Source of the DNA: Erythroxylum novogranatense
Lineage: Eukaryota > Streptophyta > Magnoliopsida > Malpighiales > Erythroxylaceae
Direction of reading: 5' to 3'
Assembly: GCA_029891385.1 (NCBI GenBank)
Contig: CM057232.1
Coordinates: 64,789,824 to 64,853,823 of the forward strand
Length of the DNA stretch: 64,000 nt
Part shown: piece after piece, positions 21,181 through 32,384 of the stretch
Numbering within the stretch: position 1 is the first letter of the stretch
Layout of the letters: each line of letters opens with the position of its first letter
Program-made: the position numbers and the translations under genes
The notes under the pieces: generated by a model
What the model was told of the DNA's origin: nothing
The model's database searches: none
Seen by the model: only the letters and a program-made list of their open reading frames with translations

Positions 21181-22110
21181 CATCATGTATATATAATTAG
21201 AGGTGTTGAAGTGTTAAAGTAGGAACTACTTCAAATTTTTTGTTAATAACCAATTGAAATAATTTTCTTCAATCAAGTATTTATTTGGTTTCTATTGTAT
21301 AAATTTTAGCGACTAATTTTCAATTATTTTTGCAACCAATTTTGGTTACTGGCAGGTATACATTAGGAACCATCCAAATTATTTTTGCAACCAAGTTTTG
21401 GTGGCTGACACATACACTCTAGTGACCAATAATTAATTTTTTGTTGCTAAATTATAGTGAATATAATATAATTTATGATGTTATTAAAACTATAGCAACA
21501 AATTATTTGGTTGCTAAAAGTAAATTTTTAGCAAAAGCATCATGTCGTCACAACATGGTTACTAAAAGAAATTTAATACACCATTTATTGCAAACAGATA
21601 AAAATAACTGCAACCAATGACTTGGTTGCTATAAGATTATTTTTTACCAACAAAAATAATTTAGTCGCAGTATGAATAGCTATAGTAACCATTGAATTGG
21701 TTGTTATAAGATTATTTTTTACCAACAAAAATAATTTGGTTGCAGTATGAATAGCTATAGTAACCGTTGACTTGGTTGCTATAAGATTATTTTTTAACAA
21801 CAAAAATAATTTGTTCACAGTATGTATAATTATAGCAACCATTCTAACATTACAGCAACCATGAAATTTTACATTAGCTAGTATAAATTTGGTCGCTAAT
21901 AATTCTACTTTTAGCGACCAATTTTAAATGGTTGTTAATAATATATTTTTAACGACCAACGTAATAATTCGTCACTGAGCACTTTTAGTAACAACCCTAT
22001 AGTGACCACCTGTGACCAACCCAATTTTGGTCGCTATAACTTTTAACGACCATTTTTTAACTTTTAACAACCATTAATAATAGTTGCTGAAACTAATTTT
22101 TCTTGTAGTG
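21180..22110 (+). repeat. CACTA 3' subterminal repeats and terminal inverted repeat end
   Basis: The region is dense with short motifs in both orientations built on GCAACCAA/TTGGTTGC and GCGACCA/TGGTCGC, as expected for transposase binding sites near CACTA ends. A 75-bp unit is repeated about three times at 21606-21835 (TTGGTTGCTATAAGATTATT at 21622, with matching starts at 21697 and 21772). The end TTTTTCTTGTAGTG stops at 22110. Confidence 0.9.
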
Positions 22111-22984
22111 TGGAAGCTTTTTTTTATCACTTTTTTACAAGGTATCCACTTCATTTATATAGAAACGAAATGAGGTTTCATAAATTTCTCTGTAAATTCA
22201 CCTCTGATCATCAGAACTTTCTCTCCGAACCTAATCTGTATGTATTTAAAGAATATCCAAATAGGATAACACGTAATTAGATTTTCAGTCGCAGAATGTG
22301 AATGTGGTTAGCTACCGACTGCTTCAGTGAATTTGCTAGTGGGTTGCGATGATAAATGGTGTTGCTAGCCTCGCTAGTAACTATCGCAAGAAACGTTGCA
22401 GATAACACGCAAGTTCGATCTTGCATAGAATTATCATTGAAATACAATCTACAGGAGAAGCATGGATGTGAAATTTCTCTGGTGATTGCTATAAATATTC
22501 ACTTGATACTTCGAACGACCGTTAACATGACAAGGCATGAAACTGCCTGGAACTTCATCTGGAGCATGATCTCTTGCAGGTCATCATCGAAATATTTTAT
22601 AAGATACAAGTCATACTTGCAAAATTAATAGCTGATAGCAGACACAAGTTGAGCAGAAATTTCACCTGTAAATCACGCAGAGTGAGAGAGTTTACATGAA
22701 GAAACGTTTGCTTCAAGATATGCATCGTAGAAAAAGGCTTTTATAAATAATACAAGTATTTAAATTTTTATATTTTAATTCAAAATATTTTTATTTTTAA
22801 TTACTTAAACCGATATTGCATACTTTTAATATATTGCATACTTTTAATCTTTACTTTTTTGATTATCATGCAATAATCTAATTGCATGAAAAAGTGTTAT
22901 TGTTTAAGATATTTTAAAGGGATTCATCACCTAGGTACTATTTATTTGATATTAACTAATTGTAGTATTTATTTGATGTTGACT
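22111..22984. other. Unassigned sequence right of the CACTA end
   Basis: No protein or repeat recognised. The only open stretch above 80 codons (22356-22628) has no family resemblance that I can see. It could be old host intergenic DNA. From about 22750 it becomes AT-rich. Confidence 0.4.
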
Positions 22985-25244
22985 AATTGAGTTTATGGAT
23001 GCCTCAAAATGAAGAGGACACAAAGGTCAACTTCATCAATGGAATTGCATTTTAAGAAGACGAGGTGGTAATTGTTGTCTTAGAAAAGTGAGAGGAATAG
23101 ACGATAGAAAAAGTAGAAGTTGAAGAAGACAAGGAAACTCTTATCTAGGAAGAGAAAGTAGAAGAGTAAAGAAAGATGATTAATGAAGAAGAAGAGGAGG
23201 AAGCCCCATCTTGGAAGAGAAAGTAGATTAGTGGACAAAGGTGAGTGAGAAAGAATAAATAGAGGAGACAAATAAGGAAATTATTGATAAATTATTAGTA
23301 GTCACCTTAAGTACGGATGATTCCCACTTCCCCCAAGACAAATTGTTTGAGTCAATTAAATATTTAGGGAGCTTTACTATTCCTTGTTTTGTTAATAGTT
23401 TGTTATATGAAAGGGCAATAATGGAGTCAATTGGATTTATTATTTTCATACGTTATGCTCATATCATTAATTTACAACATGTGGTTTATTCATAGGCTAC
23501 TAAACCACTATGTTGAGAAACAAATGCAAGCAAGCCACAAATTATAGATCCAAGTTGATGGCAAATATGAAGGGTATGTCAAGTTACCAAAACAAGCATT
23601 ATTTAGGAGGCAACCTATGAATTAGGATAAGTTTAATTTTTATTTCATTTTGTATCCATTTTTTATGTTAGCATATGAATTTATTTCATTTGTACTATTT
23701 TCTTGTTCTTTATTATTATTATTATTATTATTATGATTGTTATTATTATTATTATTAATCTTTTTATTTTGGGTAGTACCAATTCTAATCTTTTTCCTTT
23801 TTTGTTTTATTTTATTTTATCTTGATGTGTTTTAATTGTGTATATTGAGGACAATGTACAATTTTAAGTGTGGGGAATGTATTTCTTAAGTTTTTAAATC
23901 TTTTTATTAAATCTTATTAACTAATATCCCAAAATAGTTAAAATATGTTTAAAATACTTTAGATCATTATTGATTATCAAATTGAATTAATATGCAAAAA
24001 GATGAAAGTCGAAAGGACTAGCTTTTGCAATTTCTATTTTAGTAATTATTAAGAAAATCAATTTGAATGAAAATTGCATATTAGTTACACATAAGACCAT
24101 TTTTGTGAGCTTTTGAGCCTAAGAGAAAATACATTGCTATTTTAAACTCTTTCAATCATTAATGTGATTTATCATACATATTTGGATAATTTTATAATCA
24201 AATTTGCTACACTAGAAGCATTAAAATAATAAAGGCATTTAGATTTTACCTTTGTTTAGCCTATATTCTTATTTAGTATCCTACCATATTTTATACATTA
24301 GGAGTAACCGATTTTGAGAGCTGTCCTTTTCATTGCTATTTACAATTACGTGATTGCTTGAAACTTAAAATTTGAAAAGATTCAACAGTTTTTTAATTAA
24401 TAGTACATGATCAATGCTTTAACAAAATGTCCAGGGAGCATAATAACTGAAAAAAATGTTAAGGTTATGGTACCAAGGAAATTATGGTGTCAAAGGGCTA
24501 TATTATGAAGAACAAAGTTGCTTGCTATTTTGTTTATGAAAATGTTCTTCATTATTTATCACCCTTTTTATTATCCTTATTATAGGCTAACTTAAGCATC
24601 CTTAAAATCTTGTTTTAAGACCTTTTGATTTTTGTTTCTAGTTTACTTCTAAGTGGTGGAGATATGATCTTATTGCAAGCTTTCGGTTAAGAATCCATTT
24701 ATGCATTGATTTGAGAGTTCTTATAATTTCTCCCTAAACACTGAGTTTATTGAGTGAATTCTTGATGAGGGTGTAATAATTTGTGCTTTCGATTTTGAAA
24801 AGATAATCTATGTGATTTCTCTTGATATTGACTTATGAAGTTTGATTCTGTAATGAATTATATCTAATTGTATGTTAGCTTGATTAATAAGATATGATGA
24901 TTTAGAGTGTGGATGAACATGTTGAGGTTAATAGGGGATGAATGCACGTAAGTTTGACGATTTAGATTATCATTTACTTGAGGATAAGAAAAAGCTTCAG
25001 TTTGGTGATATTTGACAAATGATTAGTTGAATATATTTATATACCCATATTTAGTGTGTTTTGCTTGTTATTTAAGAGTTTTTTAGTTTTTTTTTTACTT
25101 AATTTGCTTCAAGTGTGTTTTCAGGTGATAATTTCCTTCATAGACCCAAAAGGAGATGTATTCGAGTCATATTAGGGCATATAATGGAAGAATTGGAGCA
25201 ATTGTGGGCTCATACATCTTATAGATGGATTCTATACCAATAAT
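22985..25244 (+). mobile_element. Degenerate gypsy (Athila-like) 3' region with PPT and LTR start
   Basis: Broken coding text at about 23030-23560 includes SHFPQDKLFESIKYLGSF in one frame, followed by TTAGGAGGCAACCTATGAA (23608) and TTGAGGACAATGTAC (23846), the post-pol motifs seen at 7971 and 8322. The 3' end has a PPT-like GCTTCAGTTTGGTGATA (24994-25010) and an LTR start TGACAAATGATTAG at 25013. That LTR is cut after about 230 bp at 25245, where an opposite-strand LTR begins. A second degraded copy of the 22990-23130 text occurs at 29070-29195. Confidence 0.7.
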
Positions 25245-26560
25245 TGAATTTTCACAAGTGAACAACATAGATGTAGCTAGCACAAGCATATATGGACGAT
25301 CCCGTGAAGAATGTAATTACTAGTAGTTACCCTATTCCTATTATCTAACCTATGAATAAGATTTTTGGTTTTTATTTAAAAACAAAACTTAAGAAATAAA
25401 ATAGAATTGGAAACAATATTAAACGCAAAATGAAGGAAATTACTTAGACAAATCAATATCAAATATTAATGTCAAGTGAAGAATCCCCTTAAAAAATCAT
25501 TAAATAACTAATCTTTTATCATGCAATTATATTATTGATTATTGGACATTGTAAATTGCTATCTTATTTTAATGACTATCTTGAGACTACTAACAACTAA
25601 TCCATCAGTTGATTAACAAAATCTCTAATTAAAACCCTTAGGATTGCATTATCACTTTACTTAATTGCATTATTAGGTTTGACCTTAATTTGGAGTATTT
25701 TTTGTCTTATCTCTAGGTTTGCAATCAATTCCTTTCAATTATAATAGATCTATTTATACAAAAGGACTTCTTAATCTTAATCATATGAAATAAAATTATG
25801 CACTAATATTTCAGATATATTAAAACAAGAGTAAAACACATATTTGAATCGAATTTATCAATATAATTCCATTAAAGAAAAGATTAAAATATATGTTTTT
25901 GCCAAAATAAGGTACATTAGACCTAGACAATAAATAAATCTAGATGCTAATCACAAAAAACAAATAGTTTATTTTAAATCTCCCATTCTCTTCTACTGAA
26001 TCTCTTTACAAGGTTAGGTTAAATGTAGTCTTCTATTAGATCTCTTTTGATGTTAACTTCATGTTTTCCTCATCTCTTGATCAAAATGGTCACTTACTTA
26101 TCTAAAAGGAAGTAAATAAACTATAGTGGAATCACCATATCGATGCGTGTTTCACTAAAAAGCCATGCTTTCACCTCATCAGTTCTCCTAATGGTTATGC
26201 CTTAACATTGAAACTAGTTTTATTGACCAATCACTACTCTAAAGCTTGATTTATTATATGTCAAGCAATTAAACAAAGGCTAATTATGGTGGATAGGGTG
26301 ATAGGTCACCTTATTGTTAACAACAGAAGGTGAAAGGTCACCTTATTCCTAACAACATATGAAAACTTTTAATTAGGATCCTAAAAACCTGATCCATCAT
26401 CTCTCTAATTTTAACTTCTTTACTTTCTTTTAGAATCATGCTCTAAAGCTATCTAAAATTTCTATTCTTCTTTACTTTTGGTGTCACTTTATTTCCTAAA
26501 TAGAAAATGTCAGGTTCACTAACCAAGGTGACTTAAAAACCACTAAGCTTGTTTTTAGAT
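25245..26560 (-). repeat. Minus-strand gypsy LTR (Athila-like), degraded
   Basis: On the minus strand the end reads ...TTCACGGGATCGTCC then TTGTTCACTTGTGAAAATTCA, the U5-like CTGTGGGATCGACC plus CA end of this LTR group, so the LTR's 3' boundary is about 25245. Upstream minus-strand text (for example GAGACTACTAACAACTAATCC read on the other strand) is typical of its R-U5 leader. The 5' boundary near 26560 is a guess. The following 26560-26806 shows nothing I can assign. Confidence 0.5.
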
Positions 26561-26806
26561 GTGGCACACATGCCTTATGGAGAGAGAGGACTTAGAGAAT
26601 GCTCCAAAATAAGTAGAATTCATCTATAATACAATCCAAACAATAAAAATTGATCTTGGTTCAGGACATCAAACCTAAACTAGGCTTGACCCTTGCTTGT
26701 GTTAATGTTTAGTAATATAATGCTTCGTTCTCTTTTTTTTTGTTTCTATTTACTTGTGAGCTGATCGTGGTTTTTTCTATGTACGTAAGTGTTAATTAGT
26801 TAACCT

Positions 26807-27213
26807 TGATAATCCACAAGCGCACGGGTCATTCGTCTCAAACTTAAGGTGTTGATCCTATAAGGAGGGATAATCTAGTCCTAAAATCTAAGGCCAATAC
26901 AATTCACAAAAATTCAAAAGATAGCAAAATGAAAACAAGAATTCAATTCAATCGCACAATTTAATACAAGAATCAATTATGAAAATATTAAAAATTTAGC
27001 TATTGCAACACACTCAAGAATTAACCTAAAAAACTACCAATTAAAAGAAAGGGGAATTTACCTATCTTTAATGCTAACCTAATCGATTATGACTTACCAA
27101 ATTATTAGTTCCAGATGATCCTAGTCGATTACTCTCTCAAGAGTTATAACCATTAACCCTAAATTATAAACCCTAATTAGATTGTGAAAAATTGCAATTT
27201 CTCAATTAACAAC
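26807..27213 (-). repeat. Truncated minus-strand Athila-like LTR, U5 end
   Basis: On the minus strand it ends GACCCGTGCGCTTGTGGATTATCA at the TG start 26807. About 330 bp (26860-27190) matches, in reverse complement, the LTR part at about 50830-51130 (TTTATAATTTAGGGTTAATG, AGAGAGTAATC, TTAGGTTAGCATTAA). It is therefore the same LTR family as the element at 49729. No PBS adjoins its U5 end, so it is a 3' or solo LTR. It is cut at 27214 by the next LTR. Confidence 0.75.
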
Positions 27214-28590
27214 TGATAGTTGTGCATTAGTATGTATTTTTCTAAGTATTTGGTATGTGTTTCTTGCATAATAGGTTAGTATTATTATGTTTAGGACTTG
27301 TTTTGTGTGTTTTTGTTTAGTTTTATCTTCATGGTTGTTCTTTTGAGTTTTATATTATTTTAGGGAAGTATTGATCATTTTGGTGTAGAAATGGAGGGTG
27401 GATACCTTTGTGATTAAGTTAGGGACCAAGAGAAGAGAAGAGAAGTGGTGCTACTGAAAAGCAAGAACCCACCATCATGTAAAAGGGCATGTTTTCTATG
27501 ATCTTGGGAAATCTATGGACAAAGTTTACATTAAGTTAACCCACGATCGTGGGAAACACAAGTATAATCCCCTCGGTCGTGGGAATTGGAAGTCAAAGAG
27601 ACAAATGGGTTTCATGTATTTTTTAAGGTTTTCGTGAATTTATAAGACATAGAATCCTGAGAGTCGCCAGAGGGTCGTGGAACTTGCTTCCTGAACTAAA
27701 AGATAGACTGAAAGCCTAGAGATAGGGGGAGATTAAAGGTTTCATTTTTCATTGGGCAAAGAGCAATCCATTATCCAGATTTTCCGGATTGGGTAAAGAA
27801 GAGGAAGGGCTACCCCATCCAATCTTATTTCAATTTCTTTCTCTTCTAGCATGTTTATCATGAATTATTTGATTGTTAGGAATGTTATAGATATTATGAT
27901 TGACTAAAATAATTTTTAGGGTTTGTTGCTAAAAATATTTGTGAACCTTTGGTTATTGATTTAATAATATGCATGTTTACGCTATTTATTGTGCTTAAAC
28001 CTTGCAATAAAACGAGAGAATGAGCTTGGTAATATGTGTTTATTATATAATGAGAGTTATTAACTAGTAGATCTATAAATAATAAGCTATTTATTTATTG
28101 GGAAGAGATTTCAATATATCAATACACTACAGGTAGAATAGCTTCATATCTAGTTGAATGTTTAGGAAAGGCTTTGCACATCAAAAGATCCCAAAGTTAT
28201 TTCTAATTTATTTAATTAACGACATTTAGTTACATCTAGAGAAAGGATAGCTAGAATTTTAGGAAATATTAAGCTAAGCATAAATTGAATCAATTAATCA
28301 GAGGGGAGCACATAGGGATAATGACAAGTCCTAACGTTTAACCTTGATTTTCTCCAAGTCTTAGTTTACGATTTTGGTTCGGATTGTGTTGTTTCCTATT
28401 ATTTTTAGTTTGTCTTTATTGTCATCTTTCAAAATCCAAACCCCCATCAAACTTAAACACTAGTTAATTTCATTTCATAAACTTTACACACACACTCTGT
28501 AAAATAGACCTAGACTCACCTTGTTATAGTAGTAGGTTTAGTTATTTTATTTTGACTAGCATAACGACATGTGGTCAAAAAGCATATACA
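27214..28590 (+). repeat. Plus-strand gypsy LTR (Athila-like), about 1.4 kb
   Basis: It starts TGATAGTTGTGCATTAG at 27214 and probably ends AAGCATATACA at 28590, after a decayed U5 box (CTCTGTAAAATAGACC at about 28495) and GACATGTGGTC. About 330 bp in, it has CCCACGATCGTGGG (27540-27553) and, 30 bp on, GGTCGTGGG, a short version of the palindromic block seen in the LTR at 49729. It interrupts the minus-strand LTR that ends at 27213. Flanking target repeats were not found. Confidence 0.6.
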
Positions 28591-29195
28591 AATGCCACCT
28601 ATCAAAGCAACTACTGAAAAGCACATTGTAAGGATGGAGAGGATAGTATTATCATGGGAGTTATAATATGCAGTTGTGTATGGTAATGTCACAAACATGG
28701 AATGAGAGCCATGGTGTCATGTATTCGGAAGCTCAACCGATATCCATGTTATGTTATGACATTTTTAGGAGTAAACACTAAAATCATGAGGCCAGGCACT
28801 AAACTATATGTGTGAGCATGCGTATTGCATGCGAAACTAGCCTCAAAGTGCACCATATGAGAATACCTATGATTCATAGTGGAGCAACGTTACGCTAACT
28901 GATGGAGTGATTACATTTCGGTTGATTCTATAAAATAATAATAGCTAGAAGAAAGTCTTACAGATGTAATAATAGATTGTCTTGCTAAAATTGAAGATAG
29001 CCATTGGAAATTCAAAGAGAGATTCTTTTCACTAGAAAACAATGATTTGAATTTATCATATTATTTGAACCTATAAATGCCTCGGAGTGAAGAGGAGACA
29101 AAGTTCGACTTCGTGAATGAAGATGCATTTGAAAAGGATGAGGAGGTAACAGTTGTTTTAAAAGAGTAAGAAGAACAGATGATAGAGAAAGTAAA
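28591..29195. other. Unassigned, with degraded gypsy fragment at its right end
   Basis: A 60-codon minus-strand stretch at 28516-28698 includes a hydrophobic run (ILTMCFSVVALIGGICICFL) that could be a membrane segment, but no family is recognised and it overlaps the LTR end. Positions 29070-29195 repeat the degraded gypsy text of 22990-23130 (GATGCCTC... GAAGAGGA, GATGAGGAGGTAACAGTTG). Confidence 0.45.
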
Positions 29196-29422
29196 TGTAG
29201 AGCCCGGCCTCTACCGCCATCACTCCCAGGTATTGTCCTCTTTGGTCAAGGGTGAGTCCACGACTTGAACCTAAGACCTCAAGGTTTTGTAATGGCTCAA
29301 TGGTAAGAGGCGTGCACTTAAAGTGCAACAAAACCTTGAGGTCTTCGGTTCGAGTCGTGGACTCACCCTTGACCAAAGAGGAAAATACCTGGGAGTGATG
29401 GCGGTAAAGGTCGGGCTCTACA
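29196..29422. mobile_element. Fold-back element copy 1 with tRNA-like promoter boxes (227 bp)
   Basis: It starts TGTAGAGCCCGGCCTCTACC and ends with the near-exact reverse complement, closing at CTCTACA. The arms, about 90 bp each, include CCAGGTATTGTCCTCTTTGG and GACCTCAAGGTTTT. The loop holds TGGCTCAATGG (29293-29303), like a pol III A box. The right arm has GGTTCGAGTCG (29348-29358), like a B box, 45 bp further on. The middle GTGCACTTAAAGTGCAA resembles an anticodon arm. It looks like a tRNA-derived SINE head converted into an inverted repeat. Confidence 0.8.
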
Positions 29423-29780
29423 TTAAAAAGGATCTGGGCTCTGTCTGAAACATAGGTTAAGTTGCATGCATTTGAGTCGTGTCATTGCAGACCATGGCAA
29501 CTGATCCCTATTCTGAGTTGCACGAGTATAAATCCTACGTGTGAACTTGTGTTAAGTGATTAAGTGTGAGAAAAGTGAGAATGTATCAAAATGATGAGTC
29601 CCATAATGAATTTAATCTTTCGAGTGACATCGGAAGGATGATATTTGGTGATTTAACGAAGAAGTATGTGTACCTGACAAAAGTGATTTGAGCAAAGGAA
29701 TTGTTAGAAAAGCGTAAGTAATGATCGAAGCTAGACATCCTAGTAGGAATATGCTAAAAGTGTATTTTAGCTCTTTTTAA
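29423..29780 (+). other. Fragment of Tekay-like element leader/gag start
   Basis: Text such as TGCATTTGAGTCGTGTCAT, GCAACTGATCCCTATT and GTGTTAAGTGATTAAGTGTG parallels the sequence at 34720-34830, just inside the PBS of the Tekay-like element. It is thus a stray piece of a related chromovirus interior, lying between the two fold-back copies. Confidence 0.6.
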
Positions 29781-29985
29781 TGTAGAGCCCGGCCTCTACC
29801 GCCATCACTCCAGGTATTGTCCTCTTTGGTCAATGGTGAGTCTACGACTCGAACCTTGGCTCAATGGTAAGAGGCGTGCACTTAAAGTGCAACAAAACCT
29901 TGAGGTCTTGGGTTCGAGTCGTAGACTCACCCTTGACCAAAGAGGACAATACCTGGAGTGATGGCGGTAGAGGTCGGGCTCTACA
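29781..29985. mobile_element. Fold-back element copy 2 (205 bp)
   Basis: Same family as 29196-29422, about 95% alike in the shared parts by eye, but about 22 bp shorter: the left arm lacks the segment complementary to AAAACCTTGAGGTC. It keeps the A box-like GGCTCAATGG and B box-like GGTTCGAGTCG. It lies exactly where the gag zinc knuckle on the minus strand is interrupted. The bases left of it (CTTTTTAA) equal, in reverse complement, those right of copy 1, so the element may extend a few bases further at one end. Confidence 0.8.
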
Positions 29986-31080
29986 TGATATGTGCATCAC
30001 CGACCCACAAGTGTAACAACTGGGTGCAATAAGATCCATTGAAGATGATTGGCGATGCACATTCAAGTTCTTCAATTCTGCAGTGATACAAGATAATTGT
30101 GATGTTATCCTGTTCTCCAATGAATCTACCTTTATTTCCAGACTTTCCATTCTTTTGGCTTGAGCTGTTAAAGCTCCCAATTCATGCACTCCTCTGGAAT
30201 CTCTTACACTGTACTGTTGATGGTTTAAGGTCATCTTCTTGATTAAGTCCCATGCTTCCAAGGCCGCGAAATCAATCAAAGATCCTCCAGATGCAGCATC
30301 CAACATACCTTTCTCCTGACTCTTCAACCCATCATAGAAATATTGCACCAATTGCTTATCAAGAATTTGGTGATGGGGGCATTTTGACAGTAGGTTTTGG
30401 AAGCGATTCCAGTAGTATTCATCATACTCTTCACGAGCTGAATAAATTTCCTTCCTCATTGATGATTTCCTGGAGGCTGGAAAATACTTCTCCAAAAAGG
30501 CCTTTCTCAAATTGGTCCAACTATGATAAGCATTGGCCACATGCCTTGGGAGACTCATGTACCACTCCTGTGCCTTTCCTTCCAAGGACAGATGAAACAC
30601 TTTCCATAGAACTTGGTCCAATGTCGCTCCTACTGGCTTCATACTCTGACAGATCATCGTCAAAGATTGTAGGTGCATGTACGGATCTTCTCCTGCTAAG
30701 CCATGAAATTTAGGAAGGGAATTAATCAACAAACCTTTAACTTCAAAATTAACATCAAAATTAGGGCAACCAACAGTAAATAGATCATAATGCACATCAT
30801 AAGTTGTCGCTTCCCTAATATTCCTACATCTCTGATTCTCATTGTTCTCTCCTACTATCTCATACTCAGAATTTCCTCCATTAGTTCCATTTCTAGGTTG
30901 ATTTGCAGGAAAGTCAGGATTTGAAAAAAATTTGGGGTTTTCAGCCATATTTTCTCTTTCTTGCTCAACTAATCTACTCGTCTCTTGTTGTTTCCTCTCT
31001 TTCCTAAGTCTTCGTAAGTGTCTCTCAACTTCAGGTTGGAATTGAACAAGTCTACCTCTCCTGGGCATGCGCAAAATCAA
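29842..31080 (-). pseudogene. Gypsy (Athila-like) gag with foreign C-terminus
   Basis: The open frame from the Met at 31080 gives 412 residues. A basic N-terminus (PRRGRLVQFQPEVERHL) is followed by LINSLPKFHGLAGEDPYMHL, the Retrotrans_gag domain with EGKAQEWYMSLP and FLEKYFPASRKSSMRKEI, a coiled segment, and then CYTCGSVMH, the first half of a zinc knuckle. From residue about 366 on, the protein is encoded by fold-back copy 2, so capsid is intact but the nucleocapsid motif is destroyed. Protease and polymerase are absent. The PBS at 31381-31398 fits the same element. Confidence 0.88.
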
Positions 31081-31380
31081 TCCACAAATAAAAGAAGTAG
31101 TAACAAAATTTTCTCACAATCACACAAAGTGGAATAAAAGTGAAGTGTGATGAATGCGAGTGTATGGATGTATGTATGAGTGTGTATGTGTGAAAATTTT
31201 GCTAAATAAGAAAAAATTAAAGTATGGAAGTATGCTTGTGCAAAGGAAAATCAAAACCTATACTATGAACAAGTATGAAGATTAAATATCCTAAATGCAC
31301 TGCAAAAGCAAAGATTCCGATTATCAACGACAATTGAAATGAAATGGCAATGGCTATCCTACGATAAACCAATTTCTTGG

Positions 31381-31398
31381 TTCCCAGCAATGGCGCCA
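31381..31398 (-). other. Primer binding site for the minus-strand gypsy gag element
   Basis: On the minus strand it reads TGGCGCCATTGCTGGGAA, close to the Asp-tRNA-type site of Athila-like elements. It lies 301 bp upstream of the gag Met. The LTR U5 end should be TGATCGG... at 31402 (plus strand), but only about 50 bp of LTR-like text remains before AT-rich DNA begins. Confidence 0.8.
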
Positions 31399-31454
31399 TT
31401 TTGATCGGCTCTTGGTATCGATCTAAAGATCAATCCCTAGGAAACCGAATCAAA

Positions 31455-32384
31455 AATAATTTATTTATATAAAAATATATACAAACAATTAAAGAATACT
31501 TTTTTTTACATATTTTCTATTGTCATTAATAATTTTTTTATTAAATTCATTATTAATTGTATACAATTTATTATTAATTATATAAAATATTATTATTAAT
31601 CATTTAATATTTTATTTTATTCTATTCTATTCTATTCTATGTGATTGATATATAAAATAAATTATTTTTATTTTCATTTATATAGAAATATATACAAACA
31701 ATTTAAGAATAATTTTTAAGTATATTTTCTATTTTCATTAATAAAATTTTATTTATTTATTTTAATTATATACAATTTATTATTAATTATTTAAAATTAT
31801 TATAATAAATTATTTAATAAATTTTATTATATTTAAAATAATTTATTTATATTTTATTTATATAAAATATATACAAACAAAAATAATTGTTTAATATATT
31901 TTTATTAATGAAAATAGAAAATATATAAAATTATTATTTAATTTTTTAATATATTTCTATATATATATAATAAATAAATAAATTTTAAATATAAAATTTA
32001 TATATTATTATTAAATATATATAATTTATTATTAATAATATAAAAATATTATTATTAATTATTTAATAAAATTTATTATATTAAATATTACTATATTCTA
32101 TTTAATATATTAATATTATGATTTGGTCAGAGTTAATATGAAGAAGAATTATTGAGAATAAATTAGGTAGTATGTATTTATTAGTTTACATTCTTTCCTA
32201 AACCCTTCGAGTCGAAGGTTTCTTATTTTCACTATTTAAGATGGAATGGAACATAACATGAAACCCTCCGCTTCCGTCCCAGTCCATTCTATTCCATTAT
32301 GAAACCTTTAAACAAATGATGGAAGTGTGTTACGCTCCATTCCATCCCATTATTAACCCTCAAACCAAACAGAGCCTTAAGGGT
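31455..32384. repeat. AT-rich repeats and MITE-like sequence
   Basis: A phrase built on ATATACAAACAATT...AGAATA...TATTTTCTATT.TCATTAATA occurs at about 31478-31535 and 31690-31745, and partly inverted near 31905. A TTCTA pentamer array lies at 31619-31639. The right part (32150-32384) has CCATTCTATTCCATTATGAAAC and ends CCTCAAACCAAACAGAGCCTTA. GGCTCTGTTTGGTTTG is a common end of plant MITEs, with TTA as a plausible target. I did not find its left partner. Confidence 0.55.

Larger units (their letters stand above)
15543..22110 (+). mobile_element. Defective CACTA (En/Spm) DNA transposon carrying captured gene exons
   Basis: A TNP2-type transposase (15543 to about 18850) is followed by host-like exons (19249-20115), a subterminal repeat region (about 21180-22090) and a 3' terminus. 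That terminus reads CACTACAAGAAAAATTAG on the minus strand, ending at 22110 with TGG as the putative 3-bp duplication beyond. No 5' terminus was found, so the start given is only the transposase ATG. The transposase has frameshifts and an internal deletion, making the copy non-autonomous. Confidence 0.85.

Noticed and set aside
28516..28698. 60-codon minus-strand open stretch with a hydrophobic segment, possibly a small membrane protein or env-like remnant
   Set aside because: Short, overlaps the end of a gypsy LTR, has no recognised family and no supporting regulatory context.
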